Shown here piece by piece: positions 37,497-47,514 of a stretch of 64,000 nt of DNA. Below the pieces are notes generated by a model. That model saw nothing but the letters and a program-made list of their open reading frames with translations, searched no databases and was not told the origin of the DNA. The position numbers were made by a program, and so were the translations under genes. Position 1 is the stretch's first letter. Each line of letters begins with the position of its first letter. Origin of the DNA: Adineta vaga (taxonomy: Eukaryota; Rotifera). The stretch spans positions 10,788,001 through 10,852,000 of the forward strand of contig CP075492.1 of the NCBI GenBank assembly GCA_021613535.1, written 5' to 3'.

Positions 37497-38042
37497 TTTT
37501 AGAGAAAATCCTTCATTAGATTCATCTAACTCTATCAACTCGCAATTTTTATTTCTCGAGTCATGAAATAATGATTGTTTTTAAATCTCATATAGTCAAT
37601 CTACATATACAATATGTACTTGTTCTTCTTCTTCTATTCTGTGTGCAATTTTAAATGCGTGTCTTTCTTTTGAATCTCGTCATTTGCTGTATTATAATCT
37701 TACTCATTCGCTTGACATAAACTTATGTATTATGAAAATTTTCGCTTTATATCATTGATCAATATATTCATATTGTTTGCTTTCGCGAATATTTTATGCT
37801 TGATCTCATCGAGTTATCTTTTTACTGTAGTGATTTGTTCTTTGTAGTAGACAATACATTTGTACAGTTTAGTAGTCTGTCTTTTTGTTTCCTTCTTTAC
37901 TGTATGACATTTTCTATGTATGAAAATCAATAAAACATGATCTCTTACCGAATTATAATTTGATTTTTTTCTTTTATTATTTTAATTACAAACGAATAAG
38001 TTAGTATATTTTTGTTCTTTTATCAGATAGAACAACTAATGT
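37497..38042. other. PBX 3' UTR and TPR gene 3' end
   Basis: Convergent 3' ends. AT-rich and without coding potential except for the cleavage signal noted separately. Confidence 0.6.
37929..37934 (+). terminator. candidate polyadenylation signal of PBX
   Basis: AATAAA 433 nt after the PBX stop codon and about 110 nt before the end of the opposing TPR gene. Confidence 0.5.
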
Positions 38043-39050
38043 CTAGACTTTGTTTTTGATACGATCAAGATTTCTTTTATATAATCGAAGATGCGGATGA
38101 TTAGCTGGTAATGATTGTTGTGCGATATGAACAGCATGTTTGTAAAACCAACGTGCTTTCGAATAATCACCCATTTTTTCGTGTAATGATCCGATATTGT
38201 TATGAGAGATACCTAAGTTCGAATGGTTGGAAGGAAGTGATCTCTGAATTTCAAGGACTCTTTCGTAGTAACTAAGTGCTTTCGAATAATCACCCATATG
38301 ACGATATGATATACCAATATTGTTATATGACATACTTAAATCAGGATGATTCACAGGAAGTGATTGTTGTTTAATTTCAAAGCATTTTTCATAATATGAA
38401 ATTGCTTTCAAATATTCACCCATTTTAAGATAGACAACACCAATATTATTGTAAGACATACCTAGATCAGGATGATTTGAAGGAAGTGATCGTTGTTGTA
38501 TTTCAAGAACTTTTTCGTGATATAACAATGCTTTATCATAATTACCCATATGACGATATACGATACCAATGTTGTTGTAGGAACTACATAGTTCGAGACG
38601 ATTCGAAGGAAGAATTTGTTGTTTAATACGAAGAGAGTTTTCAAAATACGATAATGCGTATTCGTATTTGCCTATTTTACCATAGATCATTCCGAGATTA
38701 TTACACGAAGCAGCTAAATTCAGATAATCGGGATAGGCAGTTTCTCGATCGATTTCAAGTGCTTTTTCATAGAATCGAATAGCTTCTTCATATTGACCCT
38801 GATGATCTTTAATTGATCCGAGTTGATGACAAATATCTGCTTGTTCCTTTGGATCATTTGTACCATTCAGTAAGACTTGATACATTCCTTCTCCTCGATC
38901 AAATTGGTCTACTGAACGTACTAAACGATCCAAAACTATCGATTGTTTCATTCCCTCTTCTAGATGTTCTGTAGGTACATGAAGATCTTTGTGTGTATTG
39001 TTGTTGGAAAGTCTTAGATTCACTTGATCAATTCGTTGATTTTCACCCAT
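38043..39050 (-). CDS. kinesin-light-chain-type TPR protein, intronless
   Basis: A single exon of 335 residues. After about 80 N-terminal residues, TPR units of about 42 residues repeat from residue 75 to the end, each with a core like SYNNIGIVYRHMGNYDKALL and a spacer LEIQQRSLPSNHPDLG. This is the kinesin-light-chain/NPHP3-like class. In bdelloid genomes such repeats are expanded and often form the C-terminal half of ADP-ribosyltransferase-TPR proteins. Here the segment VRSVDQFDRGEGMYQVLLNG resembles the linker of those proteins, but no ART domain precedes it. It is either a true short TPR gene or the remnant of a longer one. The tandem units differ by substitutions, so the repeat is not recent. 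Partner unknown. Confidence 0.8.
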   Translation of the reverse strand: MGENQRIDQVNLRLSNNNTHKDLHVPTEHLEEGMKQSIVLDRLVRSVDQFDRGEGMYQVLLNGTNDPKEQADICHQLGSIKDHQGQYEEAIRFYEKALEIDRETAYPDYLNLAASCNNLGMIYGKIGKYEYALSYFENSLRIKQQILPSNRLELCSSYNNIGIVYRHMGNYDKALLYHEKVLEIQQRSLPSNHPDLGMSYNNIGVVYLKMGEYLKAISYYEKCFEIKQQSLPVNHPDLSMSYNNIGISYRHMGDYSKALSYYERVLEIQRSLPSNHSNLGISHNNIGSLHEKMGDYSKARWFYKHAVHIAQQSLPANHPHLRLYKRNLDRIKNKV

Positions 39051-39414
39051 ATGTTTTTATATCTCGAATATAAAAAATATGATACATCCTAAATCTATCT
39101 CTATCCGCCGATTATTAGTGAAACTAAGACTATTGGAAAAGTTCAAAATGTATCATTTAAATCATACCATTGTTTTCAAACCTTATCGCAACATTACCTT
39201 TCACTTTTGTATTTTATTTCATCAAACAATTATCAATGAAAGTTGAAAATTCACTTAATAAAACAAACAGAATTCAAATTCTTCTTTCTATTTCAGTGTC
39301 TGACATTTGTTCATAGAGATTAAAATGAAATCATATGAAAAGAAAACTGAGAATAAATGTTTTTATTTTATTATACTACAAGAAAATCTACGTTTTTGAT
39401 ATGAAACGAACAGT
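39051..39414. other. TPR gene 5' flank and mscL copy 1 3' end
   Basis: AT-rich, no coding exon seen. Confidence 0.6.
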
Positions 39415-39930
39415 CTATCGAGTAGTTATAGTTTGTTTAGCTAATATATCTCGAATTTCACATAAAATTTTCACTTGATCATTTGTTTCAATTTGTACTA
39501 ATTCGTCACCTTCTGCATTTTCTTTCTTTCGTGTAGCAAGTTTATGTACTTTATTAATGGCTTTAATGACAAAGAATAATGCAAATGCTATAATTAATAA
39601 AGAGATTATCGTTTGAATAAATTTGCCATAACGAATGACCACAGGTGGTTGTTTTTTATAGACGAAATTCTGCATTTTAATCGTTAAATTAACAAAATCA
39701 ACGCCACCTAAAACTAGACCTAATGGTGGAGTAATAACATCATCGACTAATGATTGAACGACATTAACAAAGGCTGTACCCAAAACGATACCAATAGCTA
39801 GATCTACCACGCTTCCACGAAGTGCAAATCTATTGAAAATAAGAATTTTTGAAATGAACAGATCAATATTAAAAACTTACGCTTTGAATTCTTTACAAAA
39901 ATTTTGACAACAACGACAGCAAGCAGCCAT
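39415..39930 (-). CDS. mscL: MscL large-conductance mechanosensitive channel, copy 1 (bacterial origin)
   Basis: Two exons, 39930-39881 and 39829-39415, are joined by a 51-nt GT-AG intron in phase 2 to give 154 residues. The protein follows bacterial MscL along its length: KEFKAFALRGSVVDLAIGIV in the pore-lining TM1, then VQSLVDDVITPPLGLVLGGV, a short periplasmic-equivalent loop, TM2 (YGKFIQTIISLLIIAFALFF) and a C-terminal helix (VKILCEIRDIL). Bacterial MscL is a homopentamer that opens under membrane tension as an osmotic safety valve. Animals normally lack it, so horizontal transfer from bacteria is the natural reading. The spliceosomal intron, host-like AT-rich codons and flanking animal genes argue against contamination. 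A cysteine-rich leader (MAACCRCCQNFC) precedes the bacterial start region. Confidence 0.96.
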
Positions 39931-40447
39931 ATGGAATGAATCTAAAGATTGTATATTCAAGTTTCAGATTTCATTCAATGACTACGTAATGGATGATAAG
40001 GAAAGAAAAATGTATGAACGAATATTTTAAAGGTCAATGTCAACCATTCATCAGTTGAACTAAGATTAATTGAATTATATAACACAAATTCTACTTAGCT
40101 ATTATTCTACTACAATCAACAAATATTTAGGAGATTTTAATTATATTGAATCAAGTCTTACATGCAGCTCAATCCGCTCTTTTATGTTCAATGAATAAAG
40201 AAGAAAAAAAACTACATATATTGATTTCTATCATTGTAATATATGTCCATATATTTTCTTTCTTTCTCTTTCATTCGTTCATTCGTACCATGATCGCCTA
40301 ATGTATCTTAGTTGCATATTACTCTACAAGTGGTCATATAAATACGAAAGGATGGAATAAAGTTCTGATGTAACATCAGTATATAATACAAAATTGATTC
40401 ATTTATTCAGAATAAAAAGAGAATAAATTAAAAAAATGCATTTATGT
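39931..40447. other. spacer between the mscL copies
   Basis: 517 bp, AT-rich. It should contain the promoter of copy 1 and the 3' UTR of copy 2. No coding exon seen. Confidence 0.6.
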
Positions 40448-40980
40448 CTAATGTAATTCATTGGATGCATGACTTGTTGAAGTTTGTCGATATAGAATAT
40501 CTCGAATCTCACGTAAGACTTTTACTTCATCAGTGACATTATTATCAGGATTACTTTCGATTGTATCTTTTTTTCGAAGTGCTATTCGATGTAATTGATT
40601 GATACCTTTAATAACGAAAAAGAGTGCAAATGCAACAATAAATAGAGAAAGAATAGTTTGAATGAATTTGCCATAACGAATGACCACAGGTGGTTCGTTT
40701 TTGTAGACGAAATTCTTCATCTGAATCGTTAAATTAACAAAATCAACACCACCTAGAAGAAGACCCAATGGAGGTGTAATAATATCATCGACAAGTGATT
40801 GAACTACATTAGTAAAAGCAGTACCAATAATAATACCAATAGCTAAGTCTAATACATTTCCACGAAGTGCAAATCTATTCAAATGAAAAAATATATATAT
40901 GAAAAGTCTAAATGAATAATAATTACGTACGCTTTAAATTCTTTACAAAAATTGAAACAACATTGACCGATTCCCGACAT
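40448..40980 (-). CDS. mscL: MscL large-conductance mechanosensitive channel, copy 2
   Basis: Two exons, 40980-40931 and 40874-40448, give 158 residues. The intron is 56 nt and sits at exactly the same codon and phase as in copy 1. TM1 reads FALRGNVLDLAIGIIIGTAF and TM2 reads FIQTILSLFIVAFALFFVIK; the C-terminal helix is VKVLREIRDILYRQ. By hand count the two copies agree at about 80% of residues over the 102-residue core, with divergent tails. The leader is MSGIGQCCFNFC, again with cysteines. A CCAG splice acceptor lies 6 nt before the ATG. Both copies have open frames and conserved cores, so both look functional; they could form homo- or heteropentamers. Confidence 0.96.
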
Positions 40981-42043
40981 GTTAATCTGGAATAAGTCCA
41001 CATACAAATCAGAATGATGTAATTTTGCCTCTAGGATAATATTCGATCAGTAACCTTATCTCTATTATTCTTTCTTATATTATTCAATCAAATCGGTACT
41101 GCTGGAAGTCGAGGACCTAATTAATAATTCTACACATCTGATAATCATCGAAAGCTTTTAGATTTTTATTAGAATCTCACTTAAGAAAAAAAAAGAAAGA
41201 CTCGATTGAATGTTTATAATATTTATCTAAGTGATGCACGCCGTAATACTATCAATCATCAAATGATATTCCATAAGGAAGAGAAAAAAAGAAACATTCC
41301 TCTCAGTCTGTAACAATATGCATTCGAGCCATTTGCTATTCTTTTCTGTCTCGCTTAGATAATTGCATACTAACATATACAGATGAGTTATTTACTTGAA
41401 TATTACGTAGTATCGCACACTCCAGTGTGAAGAATTTGAACGAATAACATCCAACAGCATTGCCTAATTTGACTATGCTTGAAAGGTTCAATTATAATCA
41501 CTGATAATTGATACCAACAGTAATGTTCAGTTCGTACAAATGTTCCATTTTCGAAGTATAGGATTATTGAGAAGTTTCAATCAACCATCGATAGAGAAAA
41601 GAAAAAATATGATCTGATGCGTAAAAGTAAATATAATTTCACATTATAGATACACAACTATCAGGAAAAGTTTCACTCATGAGGTTAAATATTTATTTGA
41701 TAAATAATTTGTTATGGGCTACAATTTTCGTAAATTAAATGACATGTGTAATATTATTGACATAAGCAATTATTCCGAGATCTTGTTTTTCTATAAATAA
41801 TTATTCAGATGATTACAATTTTACTTATTGTAATAGTGTCAGATCATTCTATATCGAGCTAGTATTCGTTTTATTGAAAAAGTCTTTAGTTATCAAATTA
41901 TTTTAAATTGAAAGTTTTATTTTGCATCACAAATAAAGAAATGTGCCTAGAATTTATATGTCACCGGAATATGCATTTAGTCTTAGTTTATTAATATCTG
42001 ACAAATAGTAATCGAGCACAAAACAGAAATAAACATTGATAAA
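40981..42043. other. mscL copy 2 5' flank and CDK8 3' flank
   Basis: 1.06 kb of AT-rich sequence with no supported exon, tRNA or repeat. Confidence 0.6.
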
Positions 42044-44054
42044 CTATCGTCGAAGGTGCTGATGTAAACTGAGCATTTGTGATGAAACCAATGGTTTCTA
42101 TAAAAAAAAATGAATTAATAAAACAAACATCATTTCAAAATATACTTGAGCATAGAAAGACGGTGGTTCTTGTGTTTTAAGCCGTTTTGCAACAGGTTCA
42201 TGATTTTCTTGCATGGTCTAAATATTAAATAATTATATTCAAATTCTAGCTAATTAGTTTTGCTTACAAGAAGATGTACATGTGAATGCTGTTCTTGTAC
42301 TACAATCATTTTATGAGCAGGAGCATGACAATTTTCTTGTGTGATTTGAATTGATGGTTCTTCAACAGGAAGAGGAGGTGGAGGGGGTTGAGCAACTGGT
42401 TGTTGTTGTTGTTGTTGTTGTTGTTGATCGTCTTCTTCAATAATAAATTCTCGTTTTCCATATGGAATCTCCATTCCATAGAAAGCGCTGAAAAGATATA
42501 TCGAAGAATAAACAAATCAATGTATAGATGTTAAACATACTCTTGATGTGGTAATGGTAGTTGTTTAAAGAAAGGATCACAGAGAGCTTGTTCTGCTGTT
42601 ATTCGTTTATTGGGATCGAATGTTAAGAAACGTTTCATTAGTTCTAAGGAAAAACTAGGATGTCCATTGGGAAAGACTTTCTTCATCCATTGTTCGATAC
42701 TACAATGACCGTAACTAAAAATAGGAATGATACGATTCAATAAATAGAGAATTCTTGTGAAAAAATCTTTACTGAATTGCTCGAAAACCTTCTTTACCCA
42801 TTCTTGGATAATCAGGCATTTGTTTCAAACCAGACCAATCATTGTCTAAAATAAGAATTGTCAATTGTTGAGAAAACAAATGACTTTTCTACGTTTCAAG
42901 ACTTACCAGATGGATAGCCAAGTACTTGAAAGATTTTTTCTAATGCATCACGATTGAATGGTGATGAAGCTTTAATATCATCTTGTTTACAATGAAATAA
43001 AGGTTCAAGTGTCAATAATTCGTAAAATATACATCCAATAGCCCAAAGATCTATTTACGACCAAGAAAAAAAAAACAAGTCCGATTTCAATAAAGATCGA
43101 CAGCAATCAGACCTATTGCTTTCGTATGATGATGACTACCAAGGAGAAGTTCTGGTGATCGATACCACAGTGTAACAACGACTGGATCAATTTTACTTAG
43201 AGGTACAAGTGGTGAAGTAAATAATCGTGCAAATCCCATATCTGCTATTTTTACTCGTCCACGTTCGGCACCATCACCCATTAATAGAATATTAGCTGGT
43301 TTCTAAAGATTGAAGGAAAAAAGAATTCAAAGAGATAAATAAAAATTGTTGAAATACGTACTAAATCTCGATGTAATACCCAATTGGAATGTAAATAATG
43401 AATACCCGCAAGAATCTGATAAAGAATAGATTTGATCATACCCGGTGCACTATTAACTGTTTTCTTAGAAGCTTTAGCTGCTCGATGATATTTTATAATA
43501 TGCTAAAATAAAAATATCGAATAAATCTTTCCTTTCATATCAATAATTAATCTCATAGATTTCTTTCGTACCCAAAGATCATGTTCAGCAAAATCAAATA
43601 ATAATGAAACTCGACGATCGACATGCGATAAAAATACACGTTGCAAATTGATAAGATTAATATGATTAAGTTCTCGAAGTAACTACAAGTAAAAGCATAT
43701 AATTAACTTCATGAGAAATATTCGAAATAATTTTACAGCGATTTCTCTTATGGCACTATTCGACATCGATTGTCCAGTTGCTAGAAGAAAATATCGTATC
43801 ACATTTCATGATGACAAAAAATATTACCATCGATTTGTTTCAATGCATAGTCCGTTGTATCAGTTCTATTCATATAGATCAAAAAAGCATGAGATTACGT
43901 ATGAAGACAAATTATGAAAATCGAACCCGTCTTTTCGTTTTGCTTTAAAAACTTTTCCGTAAGTTCCACGACCAATCATCCGACCCTGAAAAGCGAACAT
44001 TTCTTCAACTGAACGCCGAATGTGATCCTGTTGTGTTCGAAATTCAAAATCCAT
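42044..44054 (-). CDS. CDK8: cyclin-dependent kinase 8 of the Mediator kinase module
   Basis: Twelve exons give 462 residues (human 464): 44054-43927, 43865-43828, 43780-43737, 43682-43572, 43502-43362, 43302-43113, 43050-42907, 42845-42773, 42714-42541, 42487-42268, 42217-42146, 42097-42044. The start MDFEFRT matches the family. Visible are the Gly loop [13 protein letters not shown], the lysine of YALKQID, the helix SAIREIALLREL, HRDLKPANIL, and the CDK8-specific DMG ([10 protein letters not shown]) instead of DFG. The activation segment has [20 protein letters not shown]8 with cyclin C, MED12 and MED13 phosphorylates transcription machinery. The C-terminal tail carries a Q9 run followed by prolines, echoing the glutamine-rich tail of vertebrate CDK8. 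The tail ends SLHQHLRR. The second exon (38 nt) is easily missed. Confidence 0.96.
42400..42426 (-). repeat. CAA repeat coding Q9 in the CDK8 tail
   Basis: Nine consecutive CAA codons on the minus strand. Repeat length could vary between alleles. Confidence 0.9.
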
Positions 44055-45377
44055 CGTCTTTCTAGCATTAAGTCCTCATTGAAATTGAAATCTTATCTCT
44101 AAAAATTAAGATATTATCTTGTTTCAATTGATTTCAAGTTAACTTTTCATCAAATAAATTGTCGTATTTTATATTTACAATGAAATCAATTGACTGACTG
44201 ACTAATAATAACAGGAACAGACAGACACATCACACACATAACAATTGAGAAGCATTTATCCAATGAAAAATAGCTTGTCAGATATTTTTCATTGGATAAT
44301 GATTCCAACAATAAAAAGAGACTATATATTAATTTAATGAAAATTAATGAACATTAAATGAATTCCATAATGAATAATTCATGTTTTCTTTAACTAAAGT
44401 CTATTCTTAAACAAAAGTACTAAATTGTATCCTTCGATTGTCTCTATGCAAACGCATGTCCATGCGATATTACCTGTTCAGATAGGATCCATAATAAAAG
44501 AGAAATATGACGAAAATAGTATACTAATCTTTTTCCTAGAAATTCAGATTAATAATCGTAAAGAATTGTAATTACATGATAATCGATTCTAAATAATAAT
44601 GATAAAAGAGAAAGTGATTATTAGTTTCAACTTCTTACATCCATACTCTTCATTTAAGAAGCAACATTATCAATACTGGTATCGTCTCAACTTCGTGCGC
44701 AAACTGCAAGTGTTAGGCGATGAAATGATACTGTTTTCAAGAAGGAAAAGTAGTTGCTGATGATCAGACAATACATCCATTTGAACACATATCAATGATC
44801 AAAAATATTCATATATATGAGTTTTGATAGTCTTACTCTCCATTCTGTTGAAAGTGCCACTGAATATTATAGTCTATTCCATGAAATTAGAGAGAAGAAA
44901 TCAATCGAATGCGGATCAACGAGTTCGTTTATGTCGTTAATCCGATTAGTTAATACTAAACAGGTCGTCCTATTGCTAGTGTGCACACTCAAATCTACTA
45001 ACCAAATAATAAGTTTCTATGCATCAAATCATGGAGCCATTCGAAAGTCTTTTCCTCTATTTAATGACCGTAATATTTCTTTACCTTTTTGAATCTAACA
45101 ATAGTTCATTATGTCAATAGAGCAAAATAATAAGAGTAAAGAATTGCATAATATTTAACTTCTATTATACATGTAAATTTGACTAAATGATGGCATTTAG
45201 TTTGTACTATACGTTTTCTTTAAGGAAAATGATCTCTTTTTGATTCGTTCGAAAATGAATTGATTCTTTAGATCGAAATCATTTTATCCTTGAAAAAAAA
45301 CCTTTAATCTATGTTTCACTTTAAGCAACATACATTTAAACACACAAAGAAAACAAAAGAACATTGATTTTCGAATA
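44055..45377. other. CDK8 5' flank and SAMD1 3' flank
   Basis: AT-rich interval with a perfect hairpin (listed separately). A 91-residue plus-strand open frame at 44817-45092 lacks splice context or family resemblance, and I treat it as chance. Confidence 0.55.
44256..44299. repeat. 17-bp perfect hairpin, 10-nt loop
   Basis: The arms TTATCCAATGAAAAATA (44256-44272) and its exact inverse complement (44283-44299) flank the loop GCTTGTCAGA. It lies about 200 bp upstream of the CDK8 start codon. One arm includes CCAAT and the other ATTGG. Confidence 0.9.
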
Positions 45378-46502
45378 TTAAGACGATAATAACAGAGTAT
45401 TTCGTTGAATTTGTTCAATCACATTCCATAATTTCAAAGCTTTACCAATTTTCAATGTCGATTTATGAAAAACTTCTTCACGTTTAAGTTCATATAATTT
45501 ATCACCATTAATATCATATTGATTTAAAAGTATTGATGCATATTCATAACCTTGTTGATGAAAAAATTCAATTAGATCGTTTGTTGTCCATTGATGTACA
45601 TCGGGAATATCACCACGTAAACCAAGTAATTGTTCAATTGTGACTGGAGGTAGATTATTATTGGTTAATAGAGGCTGTCGAAAAACGTGTTCGCTAGATT
45701 CGGATGTTTTCATAAGACGAGATTTTTTCACTTTATTTGGATATGTTTGACTACGAGTACGTTTCTTATTGTTCGTATCAAGATTATTCTCTTTAGTCAT
45801 TTGTGGTGAAGATTCTAAACATGTGTATAGATACGTAGATCATCAATTATTGACTAAGTAAATAAATTTACCTGATATGAAAACAGCAAATTCTGGTGAT
45901 GGCGTTTCACGTTTACAATGATGATAAGTTTCATCGGAATTTAACATCGATTGTTCTGCAAGAGCTGTCGCCGCCGCTGCCATGGCTTCTTGTGGATTTA
46001 TTGGTATTGCTGTTGGCGTTTTTTGATTATAACAAATATTCATATTTTCAATTAGTTTCGCATATTTGTCATTTTTAATTCGAATAGTAAAACCACCTTT
46101 ATGAAAAACTTTGGTGATAAGTCCATATTTTAATAGATCATCAAGTATAGAAAGAATTTCGTCTCGTTGATCGGACATATTCGTTGCTGTATAACGTTTA
46201 GCAACATATTTTAATATACGTTCGAAGTCTGGTCGACATTTTCGTCGTTTAATTTCATCGATTGCTTGGAAAACTGGGCGAAAACGTGCATCAGTTAAAA
46301 TATTAAGTAAATCACATGATGTTACTGTTGAATTCGTATCATTCGGAGTTGTAATCGAATAGGAAGAAGAAGCCGTTGAAGAACATGACGATGAATCGTT
46401 TACATCAGAAAGTGAAGGAGGAGGGGTCGGTAAATTTCTTTTTCGAGCAAATGAAGGAGATAATGATGTTCCACTTATTGTTGTCATCGGTGTGAGGATC
46501 AT
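45378..46502 (-). CDS. SAMD1: SAMD1/atherin-like protein: winged helix plus SAM domain
   Basis: Two exons, 46502-45872 and 45814-45378, join in phase 1 to 355 residues. The N-terminal winged-helix/SAMD1-type domain (about 45-125) has VFQAIDEIKRRKCRPDFERI, DEILSILDDLLKYGLITKVF and HKGGFTIRIKN. A linker with an alanine run leads to a C-terminal SAM domain (about 270-350): DVHQWTTNDLIEFFHQQGYE, LKREEVFHKSTLKIGKALKL. Mammalian SAMD1 uses the winged helix to bind unmethylated CpG-rich DNA and represses genes with the KDM1A complex; SAM mediates oligomerisation. The ATG opening MILTPM was chosen because a CCAG acceptor abuts it and the frame upstream is low complexity. Domain order supports the call; length is shorter than human (538). 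Confidence 0.85.
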
Positions 46503-46563
46503 CTGGAAAAAAAGTTTTTCGACTACAATATAATGTAAAAAGAAAGACAGAGAGAAGGAGAAA

Positions 46564-46578
46564 CGCACACGCGCGCGC
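46564..46578. repeat. alternating CG/CA tract
   Basis: CGCACACGCGCGCGC, an alternating purine-pyrimidine run about 60 bp upstream of the SAMD1 ATG, rare in this AT-rich sequence. Confidence 0.9.
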
Positions 46579-46768
46579 CTGTTGTTGTTTTTTTTTCTTG
46601 TGTCGTCGGCGTCTTGCTAGAGGAGAGACACAATCATTATGGTTCTTTTCTCTCTCTCTCTCCCTCTCTTTCCTCGTATGTAATGTAATGATGGATGATC
46701 ACATTGCGTTGTGTGTACGTCTACAGAAAGAGAAGGAGCGGGAGAACACATTCTCTTTTTTAGGATAG

Positions 46769-46790
46769 AACGCTTCGCGCGCGAAGCGTT
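46769..46790. repeat. 22-bp perfect palindrome rich in CG
   Basis: AACGCTTCGCG followed directly by its reverse complement CGCGAAGCGTT. It lies about 270 bp upstream of SAMD1 and contains six CpG dinucleotides. Confidence 0.95.
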
Positions 46791-47480
46791 TACTTACTTG
46801 AGAAAGAGAGAACGAGCGAAAGAGAATAATTATGCGACGACGAATGTTCAATCGAGGTCAAAAATAGAGAGACACAGAGAAAGAGAAAAGTCTCTTCTTG
46901 TATCTTTTTTTTTCGTTGTATATACGTACATATCTCATGTAAAACGAAAAAAGAGAAGAGAATGAAAAGGAGAAAAAACCTTCTGATATCGGTATAAAAA
47001 GAGAGAGAAAAGAGAGAAAAACAACAACAACAACAATAAAGAGATGTGCGATTTCTCGTTTCGAAAATAAACAAAGGAAAGAACATCAGACTAAACTAGC
47101 GCCATCCATACTAAATCTTTGACTATATTTTTCTATGTGCATATAATATAATATAATATAAGGCAAAGAAGAACGAACAAACGAACGAACGAAAGATAAG
47201 CATAGAGTGTCTGAATAGATCTGTCTTCGCTCGTTTTTCTTGCTCCTATTTGTTTCATACGATTCATTTTTTACGAAATAAAATGTTCAATACGTCATTA
47301 ACACTGATACATTCTCAAAAAGAAAAATTCTAAGATAAAACGTAGATGATGAGAGGAAGACGCGATATATGAGGATGGTGGTAGTAGTTAGTAGCAGTCT
47401 AGTATTGAGTAGAGGGAGAGGGAGAGGGAGAGAGAGAAGCAGCAAAGACGCGCGAACGAGCAAGTAAGCAAGCAATGCTT

Positions 47481-47514
47481 GTGTGTGTGTGTGTGCGCGC
47501 TCTCTCTCTCTCTC
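47481..47514. repeat. composite (GT)n-(GC)n-(TC)n tract
   Basis: GT units run into GCGCGC and then seven TC units. The first 20 bp are strictly alternating purine-pyrimidine. Confidence 0.92.

Noticed and set aside
44817-45092. 91-residue plus-strand open frame
   Set aside because: Composition is not clearly coding, it matches no family I know, and it sits in a flank between two minus-strand genes.
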